This document shows, piece by piece, positions 36,645 to 47,376 of a stretch of DNA of 64,000 nt. The first letter of the stretch is position 1; every line of letters begins with the position of its first letter. The notes below the pieces were generated by a model. That model was not told where the DNA came from. It ran no database searches and saw only the letters and a list, made by a program, of their open reading frames with translations. The translations under genes and the position numbers were made by a program. Source of the DNA: Anthostomella pinea. Taxonomy: Eukaryota; Ascomycota; Sordariomycetes; Xylariales; Xylariaceae. Where the stretch lies: NCBI GenBank assembly GCA_963556695.1, contig CAUWAG010000008.1, forward strand, positions 372,001 through 436,000, written 5' to 3'.

Positions 36645-36916
36645 TTAAAATATGCTAAATTTATTATAAAAAGTAGTTAGTTTTCTTAATACTTATATTT
36701 AAAGTTTATAATTTAATAGATTTTTATTATATTTATTAAGAATACTTTCTTTTTATTCAAAAGGTAGAAAAAACGAAAGTAAGATTAAAAGTACGAAATA
36801 TTCATTTTGAAGCTTATTAGCGCGTTAAAGTAATAAATTGAGTAAAAAGATAATATAGCGCTTTTTAAATTTACTAGTAATATTTTATTTCGGTTTTTTC
36901 TAGTAATGAAGTATAT

Positions 36917-37119
36917 TGTTGGATCTATGCGGTTCCAACCTTCAAACTATCTATACCAGATTCACATGTATGATTAGATAAGAGATTAGATACCGGATTG
37001 TGAGGACACTTAGCCAGACCTGCAAGTCCAGCTAGACCTTCTAATCCAACCATCAGCAACATTATGACCTTGACCCAATACTCGAGTAGTATGATTGATC
37101 GTTCAAACCTGTTCCAACA
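36917..37119. mobile_element. Solo LTR, 203 bp, with TATAT target duplication
   Basis: It begins TGTTGGA and ends TCCAACA, a perfect 7-bp terminal inverted repeat with TG...CA ends. It is flanked by TATAT on both sides (36912-36916 and 37120-37124). The TGTTGGA start is common in Ty1/copia LTRs. No internal region remains. Confidence 0.8.
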
Positions 37120-37898
37120 TATATAAATATTTATAAATAAGAAAAAAAGCTTGTTTATAATAATATCGTATTATTTATAAGCTTAAAAGTAAACTTTTCG
37201 TAAGTTGTTTTTAGAAGCACTTAATTATTAGTATATTTTCCTTATTTTCAAGGTCTTAATACTACGTTAATATATAGCTTGTAATCCAAAACTTTTAAAG
37301 GTTTCAATTTGGTTTCGACTTTTAAGTTAGTTTTAACTTAAAAGCGCTATGTTGACAGGTCGGTTTTATTTGCAACGTTATTAATAAGCTTTAATTAAGC
37401 TATATCCATTAATTTTATCGTTATTATTTTCTTTAATATAAAAGGCTTGTTTAAATTGCTATAATATTCGATTTATTATTAATTTTAAAGTAAAAGGAGT
37501 AAGCGTCAATTAAGTTAAATAAAAGTTAAATAAAAGATTATATATTATAATACAGATGGCGGGTGATTCTTCGATTGGCTGAAAGTATATGAAAACAAAA
37601 AAAATGTTGTGTGGTCGCATGAAAGCTCCGTTGTCCGGCCTGCGGGTCCTTGTACCAGAATCTTATATGTAAACGGCCATCGCCATGACAGCTTAGCTAG
37701 TAAGAAAACCAACCTTCCCTTCTCAACACATGTTTCTAATATAACTACGTTATATTATGCCGATCTTATAAGGGCTTTAATAAAGTTAATAGATAAAAGC
37801 CGGTAAATAAAGACTTTTAATTAGTCGAATAAGTAGCTACAGGGCACTAGGTGCCGTTATAAGTAATCCCTTATATATAGTACTGGATTTCTGGTAGG

Positions 37899-37919
37899 CT
37901 GGTGCAGTAAACCAGTCAA
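37899..37919 (-). repeat. Right arm of the 21-bp inverted repeat bounding the AT-rich block
   Basis: Inverted match to 32553-32573 with one transition. Sequence beyond it returns to normal composition. Confidence 0.75.
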
Positions 37920-39035
37920 AAAGATACATACCTAGTTGCTGTCATAGTCAACTTGGGGGCATCGTCGCCAGCCTTCTTAATGTGTTGTCGATCGATACCT
38001 GCACTACCTATGTATTCGAGGGCAACGGCCAGCCTCACAGGAGAGCAGTACCAAAGAGCCGCCCGTCTACATACCGCAGCGCTTTCATCTACTTTCTCGA
38101 CTGTCACACAGCCTGCGATACCTACCTATCTAGTTGAGCAGACTCCTCAATACTTACCGCTCACCTCAAGTACGTACGCCTCCAGCACATGTGCTGCCTC
38201 TGTCGTGCTATCTCAGCTATCTCGCAGACCCAACCCCTTCGCGGCGAGGCCCTACGGCCGTGGCCGTGTCGACCTAACGACAGAGCCCCTTTACCAAAAT
38301 GCGAGCGAACATATCAGAAGTCCAATCTTACCAGGTTACCTATTGGAAAAAGGCAAGCTATCTATCCCGCCTTCTACCCATGCTCGAACGCACCCACGTC
38401 CACGTGCAAACGTATTCCCTCTCGCGCAACCTCAGGAGGTCTGATGATTCTGCCATAACCACTCGGCCTAATTCTCCGGATAACAGCAAGTTGACGGTCA
38501 AGGTCTGAGCCATGGCCATGTCAGGTAGGTGAGGCTTATTGGTATATAGGTGGAGGACGAAGGGCTAGATAACGGCCGTGTCGCGACTTGTTGAAAAGGG
38601 ATTTTGATAGTTTCATGAACGCGCACGGTCATGCTGCGATAGGAGCCCAGGTAAACTCGCAGATGTGCCTCCGCATCGAACCATGCGTTGCATACATCAG
38701 GGACAACTCCCGTTGGTCACACCCACAGATACAAATAAGCTGGCTGCGTGTTGAGTGGACATTATCATAGTGGTGATAGCCGGGAGCCTGTATACAGCTG
38801 TAGATTCCTCTCATCGGAGGCTGAGCAAAGCAATACAACATAATCGCTGGTTAAAAGACCTCCATAATCTCTTCCGACAGGTGCTACCCCGCAACAGACA
38901 TTGCAGAGTCGCTGGTCCATGTGGACACCCGTCTGTTGACCGCGCCGGTATGATGTCTCTGCCCAAACCCAGATCATCAAATGGCACAACACCCCGCGTG
39001 CAAGACACTTCTCCGTCCCACCATGTGTGACTGTG
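37920..39035. other. Intergenic, no supported gene
   Basis: A 163-codon plus-strand frame at 37953-38444 has no recognisable domain and a non-ATG start, so it is not called. The rest is the 3' flank of the universal stress protein gene. Confidence 0.45.
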
Positions 39036-41162
39036 TCATGTCTTGGCACCTCCGCCACCTGGCGGATCTTCGTCGCTCTCCAGAGAGCCGGAACTGTTCT
39101 TCCTACCGTCTGCTCTGAGTGCAGCGCCCTCGTTGACCTCCATGTTATGCAGTCTTTCTCGCTTCATGATCTCATCGCCAGTTGTAACTTCGAACTCCTC
39201 TTCATCGCTATCAGAATCCGTATCCTGGCCCGGCTTCTTGTCGGCGGGTAGACCTCCTTTGGCAGCAACAACCAAGGCATCCTTTGTAATTTGAGATGCA
39301 GGCTGGCGGCTAGCCCTCCTCACCAGGGTCGCGGGATCAATGGGCTTGAGAGTCGGGTCATAGCTTGCGGGAAGCCCAACGGCGACGGCCACACGATGAG
39401 CCTCTTCATCAGCGGTGAGATTTGGTTCCAGCTCGTACACGCTGCTATTCTCGCTGTCGGCCTCATGTGGCTGACCACCAAGCATCTGGAGATAGCTCTG
39501 TCGAGAGGGGTCACCGGCACGCTTGAGCCGCTTCTTCTCGCGCTTCTCGGTAGGACGCACGACGACTACGGGCACTGGCGAGTATTGCAAGCAATACTTT
39601 GAGAAAGAACTGCGATTGACCAGAAACCCCTGGACTCCGTCCAGACTGCGTCCTTTCGTGCCGACAATAAGCATTGATGGCTGGTAAATTTTGATCTGTT
39701 TGCGCGCCCATGGTCAGCATGCTTCCGCCTCGACAAGCAAACAGGGGGGTACGCTTCATCGGGGACCGCAGCTGCAGATCACTTACGAGGTGTTGAAAGG
39801 TGCTGTGTAGTTTCCCAACGGCATATTCCAAAATCAGGCCAATGGCGCGATTTTGTACGTTCTTGGACTGGATCGACTCCATCAAGGCCTTTGCGTCGTC
39901 CTGGTATGCCCTGTCGGTCAGACGAACCTGGGTTTCGATGACGCGTACGCATACTATCTCGTCGCCGTCATCGACCAGTTCGTCCAAGAGCCACTGCAAG
40001 GCATGGTCCGAGTACGAATTGTCGTCTACACCAACCATGAAGGTGCGGTGCCGCCGCCTGTACTGGAAACCATGGTGCCGGACGTTTAGGGTGAAGGCTA
40101 TCGGGTTGTAATCGGTCGCATCGCCGAGCGGGATGTTGTCGAATGCTACATGAGACTCGAACCTTGCCGAGCGAGGGGAGTCAGTCAGTGTTTCGGTTGC
40201 CATCAGCTAAACGGGCAGGCCTAGACCGAGGACTTGTGTGATGGGTAGGTGGAGAAGTTCGAGGATGCCGCAAAGCAGATCAAGGCAAGACGAAGACAAT
40301 GCTGCAAGGGCTATTGTGCCTTTGCGAGAATGGGCAGCTGAGGTAGGGGGGAAGAAGCGAGACTGCTGCGCCCATCGTCGTGACTCCAGGTACTCTCTGC
40401 TCTGCTCTGGGCTCGTGTGATGTATGGGGTCTGGGCCACCTGTATGTAGCTCATTGTGGGGAGGGGTGAGAGTGGGCAAGTGGGCAGGCACGTGGGTGCG
40501 CGGTGGTTAGGGGACGTGATGAGTGGGGCAACGTAGACGGTTGACGAATGACCGAATAACGCGGTAGACACCCCCGTGCTGGTGCAAGAGTCGGGGACAG
40601 CCCGCCGCAGTGCGACTTGTTCAAAGCAAACTAGTCTGGTGGCCTCCTCTGGTGACCCGTAAACGACGCACCTTCCATCGTCACCATGCCCCAACGATCA
40701 GGCTGTCCATGCGCACGGGGGAGTAATAAGAAGAGGGAGAGACCTTTCAGCTTACCTGCGATGGGGTGGTGAAGCCTCCCGGATCCGAGTACCCCCGTGC
40801 GGCTTCTTCAATCCTTGAGGCAGCGACAGGTTACGAAGCGCCTGAAAGGTGACACCGCCGAGAGACCCTTTCCTAGACGGGGGCTCGCTACTCCCCGAAC
40901 TCGAGGCAGCCTCGCCGGGCGTCGTGGCCATCGCGCATCCCGTATTTTCGACCTCCTTTCCTTTGCCCTTCGCATCAACGATCAGAACACGCCTCTCGGC
41001 GTCGGCTCGAGGTGCACCAACTCCAACACCTGAATTGGCGTCCGGGGGTAACCCTGGCTGCTTCTTCTCGGCGGCGAAATAATCGCTCTTTTCTGGTATT
41101 GGTTTTGGGGTGACGCCGCTCGCAGGGCTCCGAACAGCGGGTGTCGGGGTATCGCCAGACAT
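39036..41162 (-). CDS. Universal stress protein (UspA) family protein
   Basis: Three minus-strand exons (41162-40756, 40162-39787, 39695-39036) give 480 residues. The first about 135 residues are S/P-rich and disordered, ending in LPQGLKKPHGGTRIREASPP. The Usp domain starts at YRRRHRTFMVGVDDNSYSD with ALQWLLDELVDDGDEIVCVRV. It ends with the nucleotide-binding signature MLIVGTKGRSLDG...SFSKYCLQYSPVPVVVV. The tail is acidic and S/D-rich. Fungal members bind ATP-like nucleotides and are stress associated; the precise role is unknown. The first intron is unusually long (593 nt). An ATG at 40203 inside it is in frame with exon 2 and could start a shorter form. Confidence 0.92.
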
Positions 41163-44100
41163 ACTGGGTGCTGGGTGGTGGGTGGTGGCCCGTAAAAGCG
41201 ATAGTTGATCGTCTGGTAGAAGACGGATGAGTGGAATGAGCACCAAATTGATGATTGTTCCAGTCGGTTTTCCCCGGAATGACCACTGAACCGATGATTA
41301 TGCCAGACTTCGGACTCAATCAATGTGCCGAGCTGTACCTGACTCACGTTGCCTCAGGTCGAGGGCGGAGGAGGCAAGTTCCTATCGGCCTGCATCGAGG
41401 TGGAGGGCTTGTGAAGCTCAAAGAACCCGAGGCTGCCCTGTGGTGCGAATGGATGTATTGTTCGTCGCAGGAATGAGATGGTGCTCGAAAGGAAGTTCGG
41501 GGCGAGAGGGTACACGGTTGTCCTCGTTGACAATAGGTATCTATAATCGATTTGTTGGTGGATGGGCTGCGGGTGATAGCTATAAGACAACGATGTTTCG
41601 AAAAGATTACGAGCCAACATACCATGTGGTAGCAAGACGTCGGATGGGACGTAGAGCACAAAACGTTGGACAGCCAGTAAGAGTGGCACGTTTTCGAAAG
41701 GGCTGTTCTCAGAGGGAAGGCGGCGCATGCGTGTGGTGCGATGATAGAAGGAACCTCCAAGGTTTGAAGCTGCTGGGTCGGCCTGGGGTAATAAGGCTGG
41801 AGGTAAGGTGCTAAATTAGTCAGAGGACTAGCAGTTTGACATGGGCCAAGCGTCTTGAAGCTACCCGCATACGCGGGCCGTGTCGAATATTGCTCCAAAG
41901 ATCAAGGGAAAGGAAAGGGAAAGTTCCTACAAAGGATTCGCAGGACAGATGTAGCCTTCAAAGGGATGGCGGGATCTTGGCACGACCTCTGACCTCTCGC
42001 GGATGGGGATGCGATTGTGCAAAACGTTCCGAGTAAAAACCAATGCGATGGTACAATGAGTGATTGTGACTCTAAGACACTCGGGCCAAGAGAAGCCCGC
42101 AAATTAAGATCCGAAGCGTGGGGTCCGGGACCAGCGTGGAAGGTAATGTATGAATGAATGGACGGGGCAGCCGTCGCATCGTCTTGATATTGAAGAATGG
42201 AATGGGCTGGATGGCAGCCCAAGTTTCGGCGGTGGAGGCACGGGCAGTCACAAGCAGACAGACAGCAAAAGAGTCGAGACTCCACTGGCAACGAGCCAAG
42301 CTAATTCCAACAGCTACCTTACATGTCCTAACAAGGATAGCTCCTGCGGCAGATGACGGCACTACTACGCGTACCTAGTAACCTCCAGTACCCATACCTT
42401 ATCGAGTGTACCTATTTTTACTATCAGCATACCTCTTCGCCTTCCTTCTCGTGCATTTATGTTCACCTTCGACCTCAGGTCATGTTCCACAAATCCAACA
42501 ACCAGCCAGCGTCTGTAGTATGCATGCCGTGTCCGGTTGACTGCAGCTGATGTACATCATGCCTCTAGGTAACGCCAGGTTGTATTCTGTTCCTCGTTCT
42601 TTTCGTCCCTCTCCTTATTCCCTATATCGTCCAGCCACGAATGCAACATCAAGCTGAGAGCTCCAACGGATCATCTTGCCTCGGAATTGACCTCGCCAGT
42701 CGGATGCCTACCGTCTTACGGCACTTCAAACCACCTTCTGTTCTCGTCATCATACTTCCGGCGAGGTGAACATTCGGGTATACCTACCTTTTGGACAGTA
42801 CCGTGAGCTTCTACATGGAAGAGTACCATATTGACACCAACCTATCTGGCTTGATAATACCAAGCCCTTCCTCACAAAATCAACCGGCCATCCCAGACGG
42901 ACGGGACAAGGCCAATGAAGCGCCCAGCCCTCGTCCAGTCGTCCTACTTCTAAGTTCTTGGCCGCATCCAGAAGGCAGATGTGTCGTCCGGTATTGTGAA
43001 ATTTTGTCGACGGGGCACGCCATCAGACCTACATATCTCTGTGCGACACAGATGCCTTAATTACCGGTCATATCGCAGGCCGCCGCGCCTCGCTTTCGTT
43101 TTCGTTCCACGCCTCTTCCATCCCGTCCAGCTTGTCTCTATGCTATAAGTTACAACTCATAGGCAGCATCTCTCCACGCGGGTGAGATACACGTCCCAGC
43201 CTCCAAGGAGTTCCAAGACCGGGGAAGAGAGGCACCCAAGACCTCTGGCGAAGTGGCGACAGTAACACAGTTTGTGCTCTTGGCGTTCACTTGGCGCATA
43301 CCTCACGTTGCCAAGCAAGCCAAGCTCTGATGCCACGGGTTCTTCTCGCCCGTTCTGTGACTCACCAAGCCAGTCAGACGCCGCAGAGATAACACGGAGC
43401 TGGGCAAAGGTGTGGCATTTGTGGTGTGAGGGGCACGACGTGGACCACAGCGTCCGGACACGGACAGGTGACGAGGATGACCGTCTTCAGCTCCGTCACT
43501 GATCAGAGGAACCGGCTGTTCGGCTCCTTATGTCATCCCGCCGGTACCTCGCAAATACCTGCGGCTTGCTTGTTGTCAGCCGCGACGACCCTAACGCGCC
43601 GGATGTGAGAGAGAGGAGCCTGGGCGGTGTAGCCGTCTCGTCTCCATCATCCCCCCACCTATTCGCCCTAATTACCTATCTTGGGCATCTCCAAGTCCCC
43701 ACATGGGGGCTAGCTCGTTATGTCCAGTGCGCCCGCCATTGATCTCGTTGCAGTCGGTAACTTCACCCCACCACAAGACATTTCTCCCCAGGCCTCACGG
43801 CACCAGATAAGATCATTGTGATGGTGTTCATTCCTCATAATGACACTGGAAAAGCTGCTGCGGTCTGGGTTACTGATAATCTCCCAGCTGAGACCTACAT
43901 AATCAACTTACGATCTACAGCCAGTAGCAGCACCGAGAAAAGCCACATGAGTGCACCCTGACCCCTCGTTCGCCTTATTCGTGGTTCCGATATCCATAAC
44001 CTACAGGACCCTACGTACCAGTCCCATGGAAAGGATAACCTTCACCTGAAGAGAACTACCAGATCACCAACAGACATGTAATCATACCAATCAAGCCCAT

Positions 44101-45017
44101 GACGTCTAGGAAGCGATTTCGTACCTGGTTCCGAATTATTTACTTTCCCGGCCTAGTTCCATTACGTCTCGAGCCGTCTACGGTACACTGGCGCAACGGT
44201 CCACAAGCATACCGTCCACCAATCCCATCACAACCAAAGCAGTCGTCTTGGCCGTGTGAACAGCTTGTTTTAGCTAGGTACCTCCTACCAAACGGTGAAC
44301 ATTACAGTTACATGACCTCCTAGGATAAGCAAAGCAGAGGCATTAGCTGGAATAGCCACCAACCCGCTACTCATCTCACGTAAATCATAGGTACTTAAGT
44401 CGACGGAGGCCTCACTTCCTTCGTAAAAGGAGAATATATTTCGTAACATCAAGACCATAACTTCTCGGCGTGCAGGTCAGCAGCTCGGCCGGCAATGCGG
44501 TGTGACACAAGCATTGCCTGCCTGTCGGTAGAAACATGCCATGTGGTTTGGATAGGATCTCGGTGTGTTTCTCACCACGCCAACATTACATATTAGCTCA
44601 GCTTGGCTCTCTTGGCTCTCTTGGCTCGCGAGGTCCAGACATCTTTCTGCCAAGTTGTCCTCATGCGCGCAAGGCGGGGATGTCAGAAGCCACGAATATC
44701 TCACCGGATTATCTATGACTGCGGCAGATAATGTTGACGCTACCTTTCGGCGCTTTGGGTTTGCCAGATTTAAGGTATCTGGGTATCTTAGGTATCGCCA
44801 CGCATTTGGTTCACATTTGGTTCGTCCATCAGCCCCTTCGCCCTTTCCAGCTTGCCATCAAGCTGGAGAGAAATGATCCTCATATCCCATGACGCCTGTG
44901 CAATGCAAATTGATGACGAAGCTTCTGCGTATAATCATCCCTCGACGTACATGTCCCTCCCTTTGCCGCCTTTGCCGAGATGGATGTGTTGATGAGGAAG
45001 AAATGTGTTCCGCAGGC
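41163..45017. other. Long intergenic region, no supported gene
   Basis: This stretch is almost 4 kb and starts with the upstream region of the stress protein gene. Frames of 100-180 codons at 41344-41898 overlap each other and lack motifs. Short TAGGTACCTA-type simple repeats are scattered. No RNA gene or transposon piece was recognised. Confidence 0.45.
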
Positions 45018-46601
45018 TCAGTTGTATGTCCGCGACAGGTTACGCAGATACCAATCGACCAGCTTGCGTCCCACCTTGGCTTCCGAAATGTGAATCAGAT
45101 CCTACGTCTCTCGGTTAGCATGTCGCACGTAAAAGCTTGACCATCGCACAAAAAGCTTGAACCATCAGCGAGAAATGAGCGGGGTTCAGCATACTCCTTG
45201 CATAGCGTAATCCAAGTCACTGACGTTCACCCACTCGCCATCCAGCAGTCCGTTATCGGTCCATCGCAGCTGCTTCGTTCGTTGCTTGTTGACCAACAGG
45301 TAAGACCGCAGTGCTTCCGGCTGCACCTCCAGGAAACCTGCGAGCTTCTTAAGATCCATGGTTGTGTAGAGGCGTAGGTAGGACTTGACAGTAGGGCTGA
45401 ACATGTTGGTCTTGACCTCGTCCATGAAGACGGAAAGGTGATGATCGACGGGATCCACGTTGGCCTCGGGGTTATCGAAGTCCGGCGGCGTGGGCGAGAT
45501 GAACTTGGGGCATGCGACCTTGAAGAGCTCCTCGAAAATAGGGAGCGATTCTGGACCACCTCGCTGCAGCTTGAGAAGCTGGTCACCGTACTTCTCTCGC
45601 AGAGCGGTGTGGATGGTGTCATCGAGACGAGTCGGGTGGAATGCGACACAGATAGCGATCAGCGCGTACATCTGATCGTTCTTCTTCGTGATAGAGTCGT
45701 ACTGGGCGTTCTTCTGGAAGTTCTTCGTACGCGAGACGTAGACCAGAATGTGGCTGAACATGCGGATAGCGTCGGCGTATCGGTGCATCATCATGTAGGA
45801 GAAGCCAACGTAGTAGTAGGTCGTGAAGTGGGCGGCCATAACGCGCGCAAACATGGCCTTCTTGTTGAGCTCCATGTCATCGAGGGTTTTCAGCGCAAGG
45901 CTAAAGTCGCCGAGCAGGCAGTGAACTCGCAAGAGCCCAATAATGGAGAAGTACCCAAGCATCTTGTACAAAGTCTTGGAGCCGTATGGACCAGCAACAG
46001 CTGCCGGGTCCTCGTTCCGCTTCATGGCGTTGAGCTGCTCGAGGATCTGCGATCTTTGGATCAAGGAGTACAGCACGTTCAGCACGCTGTAACATCCCCA
46101 GGTATTCGGGTTCTCGCGCAGAATTTGTCTTTCCTCCTCGTTTTCTCTAGCTTGTCGCGCAATACGCAGTCGGTAGGAGGAAAAGGAGTTGAACTGGTAG
46201 ATGAACTCGTCGATGACATCCCAAGCCCAGTAATGCTAGCAATACTGTTAGTAAGTCACACGATAGAGTATATTGTGGTGGAGGAGACGCACCGAAGGGG
46301 GCTCCAGGTCGACCGGGCCCTCAGAATTGAGGATGAAGTGAAAGAGGTTGCAGTAGGCATCGTAACTCTGGAACTTGACTTCGAGAGGCGCGGAGAAGTC
46401 CAGCGGTTGAGCAGCGGCGACAAGTCTCGACTGGATATCGTCGGTCTGTTGGGCCATAGTCATGGAATTGACCTGATCCAGATCCTCACCATCCTCGTAC
46501 TGGACCTGCTCCTTGTAGTCGGCCACAAGGGCTTCCTCCTCGACATCGCTGTCGTCTTCGATGGAGCGCATGGGCGCAGAGCCGTTTCGGAGACCGCTCA
46601 T
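45018..46601 (-). CDS. Eukaryotic translation initiation factor 3 subunit L (eIF3l)
   Basis: Three minus-strand exons (46601-46293, 46235-45195, 45101-45018) give 477 residues, the usual fungal length. An acidic N-terminus is followed by SYDAYCNLFHFIL, HYWAWDVIDEFIYQFNSF and NTWGCYSVLNVLYSLI. The helical-repeat part contains MLGYFSIIGLLRVHCLLGDF and TTYYYVGFSYMMMHRYADAI. The PCI region contains FMDEVK...YLRLYTTMDLKKLAGFLEV and ends DLIHISEAKVGRKLVDWYLR. The last exon is 84 nt. The subunit belongs to the eIF3 complex that loads 40S ribosomes onto mRNA. It is divergent from EFL1, with 775 bp between starts. Confidence 0.96.
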
Positions 46602-47376
46602 CGTGAGTCGTGTCGTGATGGTCGCGGAGCGGGATGTTCCAATTTCTCAGGCAGAGTGGCGGGGCTTCGTTGATTTTTTTGATGTTGCAAAATGGGAACG
46701 ACCGACTGCTCTCAAGATGAGCCGAAGTTTTAACGAATTAGGGTTTTCTTTCTGAGGAGATGGCCTGTGTGGCTTTTAGCCCCTCCAACAGGTCCCTGTC
46801 CCTCCAAGCGCCCCAATGCCCCTCGCTACTGGAGCCACTCTGCTGGGTACCCTCAGCCTCATGGCGCCCACCTCATCAAGCTCAAGAGTCAAGACTGATT
46901 CTTTCGTCAGTGGGGTGGCGGGGTATTCCAATAGCCAGTATTTGCCCCGCCATCAAAGCAAAAGAACAAGAAGACGAAGGAGGACTCACTCATCACCACT
47001 CTGCTTCTCTACGAGGAGGAATTTAAGACGCATCCAACTTGATTCATGCTTTCTCAGCCTCAAATACATAAGGTGACTAAGTCTGTCAGTCGTTCATCCA
47101 TCATCTGCAACCTCCTTCCCGGCACGAAACTCGAGGTCACAGTGAGACGGCGAAATCAGCGTAGCCACCGTCTGTTAGTCACTCACCGGGCAGGCAGGCC
47201 ACAGGATTCCTCCCCCTTAGTCGGTTCTTCTCGGGCCTGCATACAAGGAGGGACCTACATGTGTATAGAGACCTATACAGGTATATAACCTGGTCATAGC
47301 CCGCCACAGGGTTTACAACCGTGGCCACCACATACCTACGAATACACCAAGCCTCACAAGTTTCACTGCTGTCAAG
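46602..47376. promoter_or_regulatory. Shared upstream region of eIF3l and EFL1
   Basis: A divergent intergenic region between two translation-related genes. No named element is visible apart from pyrimidine-rich leaders. Confidence 0.45.

Larger units (their letters stand above)
32553..37919. mobile_element. AT-rich, RIP-like transposon nest bounded by inverted repeats
   Basis: This 5.4-kb block is very AT-rich outside a few islands of normal composition. The islands are the recognisable insertions: a Fot1-like element (33080-35157), an LTR fragment (35582-35760), solo LTRs at 36127-36644 and 36917-37119, and a patch at 37550-37740. The AT-rich matrix carries no readable gene, as expected after repeat-induced point mutation. 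The outermost matching sequence is a 21-bp inverted repeat, with a second weaker match just inside (GCCCTGT...ACTAATTA, near 32617 and 37847). The matrix may therefore be one large inverted-repeat element that later took insertions. Confidence 0.55.

Noticed and set aside
37953..38444. 163-codon plus-strand frame beside the transposon block
   Set aside because: Non-ATG start, no domain, and overlapping frames in other phases.
45438..46673. 411-codon frame antisense to eIF3l
   Set aside because: It is the complement of a conserved coding exon, crosses the intron of eIF3l, and has no domain.
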